IMG/VR virus record: IMGVR_UViG_3300032291_000491
Span: 1-21,355 of that record
Reading direction: 5' to 3' (one strand)
Source of the DNA: a virus
DNA: 21,355 bases
The stretch's first letter is position 1, and each line of letters opens with the position of its first letter. Positions 1 to 7,880 of the stretch are shown in pieces. Position numbers and translations under genes: made by a program. The notes beneath the pieces are model-generated. The model was not told the DNA's origin, made no database searches, and was given only the letters and a program-made list of their open reading frames with translations.

Positions 1-294
1 ATCTTTTGTAACTGTAAGGGCGCTAGTTCGGTAAGCAACTGGGGCAAGAGTTCTATCTGCGCCAGCAACCATTCCAATACCCAGTAAGTCAGCGCCATCG
101 TTAAGGAGCCATACTTGGTCGGATGGCTTTGGAGCGTAATCGCTCAAGTATCGAACTGAAGGCAAGGTAAAACCATCCCCTGCTATCTGGACATCCATTG
201 TGCGATTAGCATTGACAGTTATGACGGTGCCTTGGCGCAATCTAAGTCCAGAGGGTGTTGCCTTAATCTGATTAACGAGGTAACTCAAGTCCAT
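1..294 (-). CDS. Minor tail protein, OB-fold-like N-terminus (partial)
   Basis: The first 98 codons of a gene that runs off the left edge. It starts at the ATG at 294-292, sharing one base with the stop of the upstream DUF5047-like gene (TAATG), which supports this start. The protein begins MDLSYLVNQIKATPSG and continues with a short beta-rich segment (GTVITVNANRTMDVQIAG, then a VRYLSDYAPKPSDQVWLL stretch and DLLGIG). This pattern of 'coefficient, then surface position, then a V-W-L-L strand' is what I know from small tail-hub or minor tail proteins of actinobacterial siphophages with an OB-like fold. That assignment is by family resemblance only. Its place directly after the tail hub-like gene fits a distal tail component. 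The C-terminus is not in the window, so total length and any fibre or enzyme domain are unknown. Confidence 0.6.
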   Translation of the reverse strand, partial: MDLSYLVNQIKATPSGLRLRQGTVITVNANRTMDVQIAGDGFTLPSVRYLSDYAPKPSDQVWLLNDGADLLGIGMVAGADRTLAPVAYRTSALTVTKD

Positions 295-1412
295 TAGAAT
301 CTCCTACTTCTGCCAATGGCGTTCATCGTAGAGGTAGCCGCAAGCGGGATGGAAATTGCATCCAGCATCAAAGTCGCATTGACTCCAGATGGCGAGCGCA
401 CAATCTTTACCAAGTCATAAACATCGTGGGCTGGGTTCACAATTTGGTCCCATGTAATTTTTTCGGATGCCCCGATAACCTTTTTCAACTCAGCGCGAGC
501 CGCTTCTACAGCCTCGGCAACAGTCAGGATATTGGGAGATGATTTGAAGATGGGAACTGAACCATAGGTCGTCACATAAGTAGGGCTAGATGGGTTATTG
601 TCAAAAGCCTCACCGATAACGCCGATAGTTAGGTTTGTTCCCTCACCTGTGTAGATAACATGGTTATAGGACTCATCGCTGGAGAGGTTGCGACCTAATT
701 GAGTAAGGACTGAATCTTCGCCATCTGTGTACTCAACTAAAGCCTTACCCAAATCTGGGTCTGGGATTGGTCTCATGCGAGCCGTACCGTTTTCATCAAA
801 GTACAAATCCATGCCAGCCGACTCAGCAATCTTGAGACACTCTTTCCAAGGGTCAGATGACTGGTCAAGGGATGGGTAAATAATACTTGTAACTTGCCCT
901 GTGGCTGGAAAATCTGTTTTTACATTCGGGTAACGGTCTTTAAGAATTTTGGCGATTGCGGTCTCTTTTGGGGTTGCATCCTCAATATAAAAATTGTGGC
1001 TTGTCCATTTCGCTTTAGCGACTCGAAGGCTTCTATCGGAGCCTTGGACTGAAATCTTTACACCTTGAGGGCTATCTGAGACTTCAACCGTTGTAAGTTG
1101 GAAAACACCCAAAGGAACTAATTCTTCGGTTCCATCTTGATATTGAATCCCACGGTAAATCTTTACTTCGCGGTTATAGGGCAGAAGAACTGAGGAGCGG
1201 TTATTGGTTGGAACAAGGGTTCCATCTGAATCTACGAACTCAAGGTTACATTGCCTACGGACAGAGCGGCGATTATCAATCGTTACATCTCCGCCTATCG
1301 GGGATACCGTACTCAAGATGTTTCCGTTAGCAGTATCGTAAATCTCTACCTTGATTTTAGATATATGAGACTTTCGAACTGACGAAAGAAATGTGTCAGT
1401 TACGGGATACAT
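294..1412 (-). CDS. Minor tail protein, DUF5047-like (tail hub candidate)
   Basis: A 372-residue protein. The N-terminal 130 residues follow the pattern of DUF5047-type phage tail proteins: a beta strand around KIKVEIYD (residues 20-27), then GGDVTIDNRRSVRRQCNLEF (40-59), LVPTNNRSSVLLPYNREVKIYRG (about 66-88) and VPLGVFQLTTVEV. The middle contains DPWKECLKIAESAGMDLYFDENG, the sort of segment seen in tail-hub proteins that thread domains around the tube end. It overlaps its neighbours by one base at each end (TAATG at 1412 and 294), so it is probably co-translated with the minor tail genes on both sides. Position two genes after the tape measure protein matches the usual place of the tail hub (Tal/gp27-like) in siphophages. 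The family match is recognised from memory; the hub role is inferred from gene order. Confidence 0.7.
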   Translation of the reverse strand: MYPVTDTFLSSVRKSHISKIKVEIYDTANGNILSTVSPIGGDVTIDNRRSVRRQCNLEFVDSDGTLVPTNNRSSVLLPYNREVKIYRGIQYQDGTEELVPLGVFQLTTVEVSDSPQGVKISVQGSDRSLRVAKAKWTSHNFYIEDATPKETAIAKILKDRYPNVKTDFPATGQVTSIIYPSLDQSSDPWKECLKIAESAGMDLYFDENGTARMRPIPDPDLGKALVEYTDGEDSVLTQLGRNLSSDESYNHVIYTGEGTNLTIGVIGEAFDNNPSSPTYVTTYGSVPIFKSSPNILTVAEAVEAARAELKKVIGASEKITWDQIVNPAHDVYDLVKIVRSPSGVNATLMLDAISIPLAATSTMNAIGRSRRF

Positions 1413-1837
1413 TATGGAGCGCCTACCTCAAAGTAATTGACCTTGGCGTTGCGGATAAGGTTTCCGATTGGTCCAATTTCTGTCCAAGTTCTATCCACAA
1501 AGCGAACATACTTTTGGCGACCTAATGGGTCATGCACATGGAGAATTCCCTGATATGTAAGAACTGGATAGAGGTTATCCCACTCGGCTTCGCCCTGAGT
1601 GGTGAACTCATAGGAGCCATCAATTCCGTAGATGCTCGTAGCAATAACAATTGTCTTTGATGCACCAAGGGGCTTAAATTGTCCGTAAGATTCCACAATC
1701 TGTGAATTCAAAGGTTGCTGGACTCTAAGCGAACGAACAGCAATGGTTGGGCTTTCAATAGCGGTAAAAGACCAAATCCTAGGATTTGTAATCTGGATTG
1801 GCTCTGTAGATACATAGCCTGATGAAAGAATAGCCAT
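1412..1837 (-). CDS. Small minor tail protein (distal tail region)
   Basis: A 141-residue protein, mostly predicted beta structure, with no signal peptide or membrane segment. It contains the stretch GEAEWDNLYPVLTYQGILHV followed by DPLGRQKYVRFVDRTWTEIG. I do not assign it to a named family with certainty, but small beta proteins in this slot between a large Fn3/CBM minor tail protein and the DUF5047-like protein recur in actinobacterial siphophages. They are usually called minor tail proteins. It is joined to both neighbours by one-base TAATG overlaps, which argues for co-translation and a shared complex. A distal-tail or tail-tip adaptor role is an inference from position. Confidence 0.55.
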   Translation of the reverse strand: MAILSSGYVSTEPIQITNPRIWSFTAIESPTIAVRSLRVQQPLNSQIVESYGQFKPLGASKTIVIATSIYGIDGSYEFTTQGEAEWDNLYPVLTYQGILHVHDPLGRQKYVRFVDRTWTEIGPIGNLIRNAKVNYFEVGAP

Positions 1838-3426
1838 TAGATTTCAGCCCTCGCCTTCGCACGATAAATTACGGTTGTATCAAGAGGAACTTCATAATCA
1901 TCCAAGGTGGCAATTTGTGATGCTGAAGCCGTTACTGGACTATTTCGAACTGTTTCGAATGTTGTTCCAGAATCCTCGGAACGCTCAACTACAAAAGAAA
2001 ATGTAGAAAATCCGCCTCTTGTCCAGACTGGAGTATCCCCCGCATGGAAAGCAATCTTGTCCACGAAATGAGTCTCGCCCGAACCAGCACTTGCAATCTT
2101 TACGATTACTTGAGCATGGGTCGCTGTTGCTGGAGCCGTACCAGAAACATTGGACTCATTCCACGCACTAGATGAATCATTCTCTGCTGTTCCGAAAACT
2201 GTCGAGATTGCGGTTCCGCTTGCATTGAGCCAGATAATTCCGACAGAGCAAGAACGCGCTGTTGAATTAGCCCTGAACTCAGCGGTAGCCGAGAACTTAT
2301 TGTTAGCCGTTACAGCAAACTTAGTAGCCGTGGTAGTTGATGCCGTCATATCTCCAGCCGAACCCGAAAGAACTGCAAGGGAAGCAGTACCGCTTGAATA
2401 CTGGGCTGTACTCCGCGAGATTGAGCAGTTCGTAACAGCCGCCCATCCTGTTGTATTTGTTTCAAGGGATGCTTGATTAGCAGAAAGAGCATTTGTACGA
2501 CCAAAGATTGTTACTGTGACTGCTCCTGTATTTGAATCATAGAAAGCCGATACGGTTGGAGTAGCGGGAGAATCAATGGCAAGAGCAAATTGTGAAAATG
2601 CCCAAGCGCTGAAGTAATTCACACCGTTAATCAAAGAAGCAACTCGAACATAGGCTCGGTAAGTAGTGCTGTTGGCAAGGTCGCCCTCAAGAGTTTGACC
2701 GTTATTTGTGGATGTGATGATTCCAGTACCAATAATCGGAGTGGATGTATCTGGGCTAAAAGTTCCTCCGCCGTAAGTTGCCGCATCAAAGATTTTAATT
2801 TCGTAGGCGGACTGAGGGCTACCGTCTGAAAATGTTGGAGTCCATGTAACTGAAGGGAATGATGTATCTGTGACAGTTCCAGAAGGTGCTGTAACGCTTA
2901 CGGTAGGGCGTGGAGCAGTCTCTACATCAATGTAAAGCGCGTAAAGAGTTGTTCGGTTGGTTGGGTCTGGTGGCAGAACTGCTGAGCCTGTAGCGCCATC
3001 TGTGAATTTAACTACGAGATTATCAAGAAGTGTTTGTGTCCATGAAGCACCGTTTGGAGCGCTTGTTAATTTGATACCTAGGTCAAAAGTTGTTGCTGTC
3101 ACAACTCCTTGTTTTGTAACTGGGATGCCATAAGTAACTGTGCGACCATTGCGGTCTGTAATAACACCGATGCTGAACTGAGCAAGAGAATCAGCCGCTA
3201 ATGAACGAATTCGAGCGCGGAGATTTACAGAAGTTATAGTCTCATCAGCCGAAAGCGTTGTCGTTCCAAACTCAGTCTCATAAGAAGCGGGAACTGTAGT
3301 GCTATCTCTAAGCAAAAATGTAGTATCCGTATCATCTGCTAAAACTGCAAAATCAGAGCCACCTGTGCCAGTAAATAGTGTGTCGCCATTCCAGTTAGCA
3401 TTAGGGCGAAGTGTGTATGAAGCCAT
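1837..3426 (-). CDS. Minor tail protein with Fn3-like and carbohydrate-binding-like domains
   Basis: A 529-residue protein directly after the tape measure gene (TAATG overlap at 3426). Three parts can be seen. Residues about 1-165 are a beta-rich N-terminal domain (NANWNGDTLFTGTGG, then a stretch about Arg-Ala-Arg-Ile strands). Residues about 174-290 have the run of a fibronectin type III-like domain: PTVSVTAPSGTVTDTSFPSV, then YEIKIFDA, then STTYRAYVRVAS. Residues about 312-462 look like a CBM4/9-type jelly roll: SLETNTTGWAAVTNCSISRS, then SSGTASLAVLS, VTANNKFSATAEFRA, and a closing strand HFVDKIAFHAGD. Such proteins are commonly displayed on the tail tip of actinobacterial phages and may bind cell-wall or surface glycans. 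Fold assignments are from sequence pattern only; glycan binding is inferred. Confidence 0.7.
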   Translation of the reverse strand: MASYTLRPNANWNGDTLFTGTGGSDFAVLADDTDTTFLLRDSTTVPASYETEFGTTTLSADETITSVNLRARIRSLAADSLAQFSIGVITDRNGRTVTYGIPVTKQGVVTATTFDLGIKLTSAPNGASWTQTLLDNLVVKFTDGATGSAVLPPDPTNRTTLYALYIDVETAPRPTVSVTAPSGTVTDTSFPSVTWTPTFSDGSPQSAYEIKIFDAATYGGGTFSPDTSTPIIGTGIITSTNNGQTLEGDLANSTTYRAYVRVASLINGVNYFSAWAFSQFALAIDSPATPTVSAFYDSNTGAVTVTIFGRTNALSANQASLETNTTGWAAVTNCSISRSTAQYSSGTASLAVLSGSAGDMTASTTTATKFAVTANNKFSATAEFRANSTARSCSVGIIWLNASGTAISTVFGTAENDSSSAWNESNVSGTAPATATHAQVIVKIASAGSGETHFVDKIAFHAGDTPVWTRGGFSTFSFVVERSEDSGTTFETVRNSPVTASASQIATLDDYEVPLDTTVIYRAKARAEI

Positions 3427-6400
3427 TATTTAGCCGCCAATTCCTTAGCCAAGATTGCAAATGTTTGTTCAATCTTATCGGTAATCATCTTGATTTCTTC
3501 TTCAGTATTTGCCGCACCTGAAGTATTGACGACAACTTGGAAAGCGCCTTGCTGAATGAACTGATTGTTACCTGATGTGCGTGTAGCAAGTTCAGCCTCG
3601 GTTAGACGATTGAGTTGAGCCTGAGCATTACCAATCAAGCCACCGAACGCCGCATCTGCACCGTACTGACCAATCGCCGCACCTGAGAACGAGATAGCCT
3701 TTTGTAGAGAGTTAATCTGAGCGATAGCCTCTGCACCGCCACCGAGAATTGATGCCGCAAGTTGAGCGCCCTTGACTGGTCCAGATTCAATAATGTCTTT
3801 GAGAGCGCCTGAATCCAAGCCCATTGCCTGAAGTGTGGCAATCTGTTGAGCGAACTGATTACTCTTATCAAGGCGTTGGCGCATATTCTCAATAAGAGAT
3901 TTAGCCTTTGGAATAAATCCATCTGGCAACTCAATGCTCTTGAGACCAGCAAAACCTAGGATTGTATCTTTGAGGGAATCAGCGAACTCACCTGATGCTT
4001 TACGAAGGTCATCAAGAACGCCCTTGATTGAGTCAATACCCGCTTGCATTGCCTCGCGGATAGCCTTCATACGGTCAGCCGCTTTTAGAGCATCTTCCGC
4101 CGCTTTAGTTCCATCATCTACTTTAGAGGCTTCGTTGTATTTCTTTTCTTCCTCTTTAAGAATGTCACCAAAGCCAAGACCTTCTTTAAGGCTGTCTTTA
4201 ATCTTATTGATGAAGTCGCCAATTCCATCACCAACCGCTGAAGCAAAATCTGTTTTGTCTGCGAACTCCATCATGGAGGCTGAAAGACCAATGAGGAACT
4301 CACCTGCCTTATCAGCCTTATCAGCAATTCCATCAATAAATTTTCCAACTGTTCTTGCAAAGTCAAAGTCTTTTACATCTTGAATAACATCAATCATTTT
4401 TCCAAGTGCGCCCGATGCCATTTTTGCACCCGCTACAAGGACATCAATAATCTTTGCACCGTTATCTTTATCACCAAATTCTTGAACTTTTACAGCAAAT
4501 TTTCCTAACATAAATTCTGTTTTTCTCAGACCAGTCTCAACAGCCTGTCCAATGCCACCAATAGAATTTACTGTTTTTTCAACTCCAGATATAACTCCAG
4601 TAAATAACGCTTTACCTAAACCAACTGAAACTGAGGCGAATTGGGTAACAACATTTCTTGTAGCATCTAAACCGCCGTTGATTGCATCGGCAACCATTTC
4701 TCCAATTTTAGGAACTTTGCTAAACAAAGCCGCAATTCCTCTAATCCACCCAGTCATTTTGTCAAAAGCCCAACCAAGGAACTTTCCGATACCAGCCGCA
4801 ATGTTCTCAAGAACTCCAAAAATGCCCTCTCCAACATTTCCGATAACATTTAGTATTGATAAAAATACTTTTTTAACTCCACCAAACAAGTCATTAAAGG
4901 CTCCCACTAAATCAGCAATAACACCAATTACAAAAGCAAGAACTCGAATAATTCCTTGAACCACCAAAGATATTACCTTGATGATTCCGTTAAATATAGC
5001 CTTGACCACATCAAAAAGAACTCCATGGCTTTCCATTAATTTAATAAAGGCATCAACAATATATTTAATTACTTTAAGTTGGAATTGATAATATGTTAAA
5101 ACAATATCAATAATGAACTCAAATACCTTGGCTATTACCTCAGCAACAAAACCAAGAACTCTAATCCACATAGCAAAAGCCTTTAACATATAACCAATAG
5201 CCTTCACAATATAAGCCAAAACATAAATAACAGTTTTAATAATAAAGTTAAATACAATTCCAACTACCTTGGCTACATCCTTATTAGTCTTAATCAAATA
5301 TCCAAAAGCAACCATAAGAGCGACAATTGCTCCAATAACTAACGGGATTGGATTCAGAGCCATTGTTGCATTGAGCATGGCGACTGCCACACGAAGCGTA
5401 TTTACTACAAAAGCAATTGCCGTAACTGCCGCTCCATAAAGCCAAGTAGCGGCGGTAGTTAATAAGATTACAGTTCTATAAGTAGCGTAAGCAATTGCTA
5501 GGGTGGCAATAATTCCCGCAAGAACCTTAAATACAACAATATTATTTTGAACGAAAGAAATAACTCCTCGAACTGCTCCAGCGACAAGATTGATTCCTTT
5601 TGCTAAGAGAGCGACTGCGACTACGGAAACCGCTCCCATAATCTTTCCAAGTTGAACAAATATAGGAAGTATCGGCTTGAGCGCGTTAATAAGATTTAAG
5701 AAGGCATTTCTAACCTGTGTTGATGTAAGCGCTAAAACAACAAGAGCAACTGGCAAAGGAGACAACTTAGCCAATATCTGACCGAAAATTGGTACAGCGC
5801 TAAACAATTGTTTTCCAGCCATTACAGCAAATGCTGAGCCAACTGATGCAAGAACTGGAAGTAGCATTTCAAATTTCTCAGCCATAGAAGTTATGGTTGC
5901 TTGAGAACTTTTTAATGCTCCATCTAATTGTTCAACTGGTGGCTTAGCCTCGGTGAACTTCTTTATCATGTCGCCAATTTTGGTCAAGAAGGCTGTGATG
6001 GGAGCGGTAAGTTTTATGATTACCATTCCCAATGCAGACATTACATTTTTGAAAGTTTCACTATTGGTGAGCGCTTTAGATATATTTTTGTAGACATCAT
6101 AAAAAGCCTTAATCATTGGACCTAAGCCCTTAAGAAGAACTCCACCAATTGCTACTTGAATTTCATTAGTTATACGCTTGAAAGAACGAAGAACTTTTCC
6201 TGGGCTATCCATAGCCGCTTCGTAAACTCCAGCAACCTTAGCCGCTTCTTTGAGCGCACCTGTGGCAACTGCTGTCTGTTTTTCTTGATATGTTAAAGCG
6301 TTTGCTGATTTTCCAATACTTCTAGCAAATGTTTCGTACATCTGACCAGCAGATTTTTGGATACCAACTGATTTTAGAACTTCACTTCGCCCTGTAATAA

Positions 6401-6869
6401 CGGCGTGTGTGAGCATATTAAATGTTTCGGTTGAGTTCTTACCAGATACAACCGCGAGGTCTTGAGCCGCTCTAGCCAACTCAGAGGCATAAGATAATTT
6501 AAGATTGTTTTGGGCGAACTTAATGGCTGATTGCTGAGCAATCTCCATTTCGATACCCATGTCTTTTGTGGCTATCGCCGCATCTCTAATTGCTTGATAG
6601 CCAAGACCCGTTGCTTTTCCAACGGCGTTCATAGATACATCTAACTCGTCTACGCGAGCCGCCGCCATAAATGCCTGAGTGCCAAACGCAATCATCGTTG
6701 CAGTTGCAGTTCCCGCCGCAATTCCGATACCTAAAACTGCACCGCGAAGGCGTGAACTGCCTTCTGAAAAAGAATTCATGGACTGGGTAGCCTGTTGCAT
6801 ACCCTTTGTGAACTGTGCTGTTTCAGCGGTTAGCCGAGCGCGAACTTCCATGGTTGGAGTTTCTGCCAT
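3426..6869 (-). CDS. Tape measure protein
   Basis: At 1147 residues this is the longest gene in the window, and it directly follows the tail assembly chaperone (TAATG overlap at 6869). The N-terminal 300 residues have the alanine-, lysine- and glutamine-rich helical character typical of tape measure proteins: MEVRARLTAETAQFTKGMQQ, then a hydrophobic helix at about 44-70. Residues about 330-700 hold a long series of hydrophobic segments (for example AGIIATLAIAYATYRTVILL near 450), as expected of a protein that enters the host envelope during DNA delivery. The C-terminal third is again charged and helical. With the usual rough rule of 0.15 nm per residue, the tail would be about 170 nm long. 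No lysozyme or peptidase motif was recognised. The central part is clearly more AT-rich than the 3' part, which may reflect recombination. Confidence 0.93.
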   Translation of the reverse strand: MAETPTMEVRARLTAETAQFTKGMQQATQSMNSFSEGSSRLRGAVLGIGIAAGTATATMIAFGTQAFMAAARVDELDVSMNAVGKATGLGYQAIRDAAIATKDMGIEMEIAQQSAIKFAQNNLKLSYASELARAAQDLAVVSGKNSTETFNMLTHAVITGRSEVLKSVGIQKSAGQMYETFARSIGKSANALTYQEKQTAVATGALKEAAKVAGVYEAAMDSPGKVLRSFKRITNEIQVAIGGVLLKGLGPMIKAFYDVYKNISKALTNSETFKNVMSALGMVIIKLTAPITAFLTKIGDMIKKFTEAKPPVEQLDGALKSSQATITSMAEKFEMLLPVLASVGSAFAVMAGKQLFSAVPIFGQILAKLSPLPVALVVLALTSTQVRNAFLNLINALKPILPIFVQLGKIMGAVSVVAVALLAKGINLVAGAVRGVISFVQNNIVVFKVLAGIIATLAIAYATYRTVILLTTAATWLYGAAVTAIAFVVNTLRVAVAMLNATMALNPIPLVIGAIVALMVAFGYLIKTNKDVAKVVGIVFNFIIKTVIYVLAYIVKAIGYMLKAFAMWIRVLGFVAEVIAKVFEFIIDIVLTYYQFQLKVIKYIVDAFIKLMESHGVLFDVVKAIFNGIIKVISLVVQGIIRVLAFVIGVIADLVGAFNDLFGGVKKVFLSILNVIGNVGEGIFGVLENIAAGIGKFLGWAFDKMTGWIRGIAALFSKVPKIGEMVADAINGGLDATRNVVTQFASVSVGLGKALFTGVISGVEKTVNSIGGIGQAVETGLRKTEFMLGKFAVKVQEFGDKDNGAKIIDVLVAGAKMASGALGKMIDVIQDVKDFDFARTVGKFIDGIADKADKAGEFLIGLSASMMEFADKTDFASAVGDGIGDFINKIKDSLKEGLGFGDILKEEEKKYNEASKVDDGTKAAEDALKAADRMKAIREAMQAGIDSIKGVLDDLRKASGEFADSLKDTILGFAGLKSIELPDGFIPKAKSLIENMRQRLDKSNQFAQQIATLQAMGLDSGALKDIIESGPVKGAQLAASILGGGAEAIAQINSLQKAISFSGAAIGQYGADAAFGGLIGNAQAQLNRLTEAELATRTSGNNQFIQQGAFQVVVNTSGAANTEEEIKMITDKIEQTFAILAKELAAK

Positions 6870-7081
6870 TATCGCCTCGCTTTCGCTCTACGCTCTGCCT
6901 TCTCTTGCTCTTTTGCCTTGAGAGTCCAAAGCGCAGTCCACTCAGTTAATTCCATACTTGTAAGTGGGCGGTGTGCTGGACTCCCGTAAAGAAGTTCAGC
7001 CACCGACCTACCCAACTTTTCTGCTAATTCGAAAAGAAATCTACGCTCAGGATTCTTTAGGAAATCGTGCCTGTGCTTCGT
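6869..7081 (-). CDS. Tail assembly chaperone frameshift extension (gpT-like)
   Basis: A reading frame of 70 codons, open from just after a TAG at 7082-7084 to the TAA at 6869-6871, +1 relative to the upstream chaperone gene. It overlaps the 3' end of that gene. It has no usable ATG near its 5' end; the only ATG is deep inside, 28 codons before the stop. The encoded sequence DFLKNPERRFLFELAEKLGR, then SVAELL and PLTSMELTEWTALW, ends in a highly charged K/E/R tail. It looks like a real protein, and closely like the second half of tail chaperones. The likely route to its synthesis is ribosomal frameshifting from the 119-codon frame. The best slip site is CGA-TTT-CCT at 7059-7067, where TTT and TTC are both read by tRNA-Phe. 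The fusion would be about 178 residues. Its stop overlaps the tape measure start by one base. Confidence 0.72.
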   Translation of the reverse strand, partial: TKHRHDFLKNPERRFLFELAEKLGRSVAELLYGSPAHRPLTSMELTEWTALWTLKAKEQEKAERRAKARR

Positions 7082-7406
7082 CTACCGCCTCTGCTGTAAG
7101 ACCAGATGAGCCAAGTGCCTTTGTAGCAAGGCGCTCAACTACTGCGCCATTCTTAGAAAGGATGGACTCTTTATCTTGGTCTGTAAAGACAGGTAGACCT
7201 GTTGCTGGGTCATAAACAGTTGCGATAACTGTCATGGCATACATAAGACCGACATCTGTTTTGTCGCCCTTAGATGCGCCTTCACCCAACTTGGCGCGTT
7301 CCGCCGCTGTCATGGAGCGAACCTCTACGGTTACTCCCCACTCTGGAACTTCTACAAGTTCTTTCGTGATGTCATCGGCACTAAAGATTGTTTCTTTGAG
7401 ACTCAT
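7047..7406 (-). CDS. Tail assembly chaperone (gpG-like)
   Basis: A 119-residue acidic protein directly upstream of the tape measure gene, the standard position of the tail assembly chaperone that binds tape measure protein while the tube polymerises. It begins MSLKETIFSADDITKELVEV, followed by a beta strand WGVTVEVRSMTAAERA and a helical C-terminal half. Similar N-terminal halves ('valid, wild-card strand, then M-T-A-A-E-R-A') recur in chaperones of actinobacterial siphophages. The start is supported by a strong ribosome site (AAGGAG, 7 bases before ATG). The TGA stop at 7047-7049 lies inside a second open frame that continues to the tape measure start, so this gene probably yields a short form and a longer frameshifted form. 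Function is assigned by position, length and the overlapping frame. Confidence 0.8.
   Translation of the reverse strand: MSLKETIFSADDITKELVEVPEWGVTVEVRSMTAAERAKLGEGASKGDKTDVGLMYAMTVIATVYDPATGLPVFTDQDKESILSKNGAVVERLATKALGSSGLTAEAVDEAQARFPKES
7059..7067 (-). other. Candidate +1 programmed frameshift site
   Basis: On the minus strand the chaperone frame reads CGA-TTT-CCT-AAA-GAA-TCC-TGA. The downstream gpT-like frame is +1 relative to it and is closed upstream by TAG at 7082-7084, so the shift must happen between 7081 and 7047. With TTT in the P site, tRNA-Phe can re-pair with TTC one base on, giving R-F-L-K-N-P-E-R-R. An alternative is TCC-TGA at 7047-7052, where a slow TGA could favour a slip to CCT. 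No classical X-XXY-YYZ heptamer for a -1 shift is present, and -1 would lead into an immediate TAA. Confidence 0.5.
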
Positions 7407-7463
7407 TTATTTCTCCTTGGACACTAGGTTGGTCACGACTTATTAAGTTGTACTGCTATTTAA

Positions 7464-7880
7464 TTATGCGTATGTACCGCGTGTTACGGCACCTGTTACT
7501 TGGAACTCTGCTGAGTATGTCACGACATCGCCAACAGCGCCAGACTTCTCGTAAGAAGTCATAATGCACTCACCTGTGTACTTAACATTTCCAGCAGTTG
7601 AACCTTCTGGACCGTACTCAAATGAAACTGTTGCCGCTTGTCCTAGAATTCCCGCTAGGTGAGCATCAACTGTTGCATCGAAGTTACCTGATGCTGACAC
7701 GGTTGAGTCTGACAAGCCGACAATGTAGGTCTTTGCAGAACTTCCGAAACTTGTAGTTTCGGCTGTCTCAATTGTCTGAGGGAATGAAACATCTGTGAGT
7801 GTGTTTGAAATATCGGTAAGTGTGCCACCTGAGTTGTCTACCTTGAATACGGTGGACTTACCATGACGAAATGTAGGCAT
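7464..7880 (-). CDS. Major tail protein paralog, short form
   Basis: A 138-residue protein that begins MPTFRHGKSTVFKVDNSGG and contains SFPQTIETAETTSFGSSAKTYIVGLSDSTVSASGNFDATV. The ET-x-FG-SSAK-Y-x-x-G-L-x-D-x-T-V-S-x-S-G pattern is the core of phage tail tube proteins (beta-sandwich subunits that stack into the tail tube). It is a clear paralog of the gene immediately upstream, sharing the MPTFRHGK start and this core, but lacks that gene's C-terminal extension. Shared DNA at both starts (18 identical bases at 7864-7881 and 8599-8616) points to a tandem duplication. Position just before the tail chaperone is the normal slot of the major tail protein, so I favour this copy as the main tube subunit; the other copy may decorate or cap the tube. 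Which copy builds the tube cannot be settled from sequence. Confidence 0.75.
   Translation of the reverse strand: MPTFRHGKSTVFKVDNSGGTLTDISNTLTDVSFPQTIETAETTSFGSSAKTYIVGLSDSTVSASGNFDATVDAHLAGILGQAATVSFEYGPEGSTAGNVKYTGECIMTSYEKSGAVGDVVTYSAEFQVTGAVTRGTYA

Noticed and set aside
3934-4959. Two plus-strand open frames (149 and 135 codons) inside the tape measure gene
   Set aside because: Low-complexity serine/proline/alanine antisense readings of a well supported gene; no ribosome sites.
7407-7463. Terminator or promoter between the tail tube gene and the chaperone gene
   Set aside because: Only a short AT-rich palindrome (ACTTAATAAGT) was seen, with no T-run after a GC stem and no -35/-10 pair at correct spacing.
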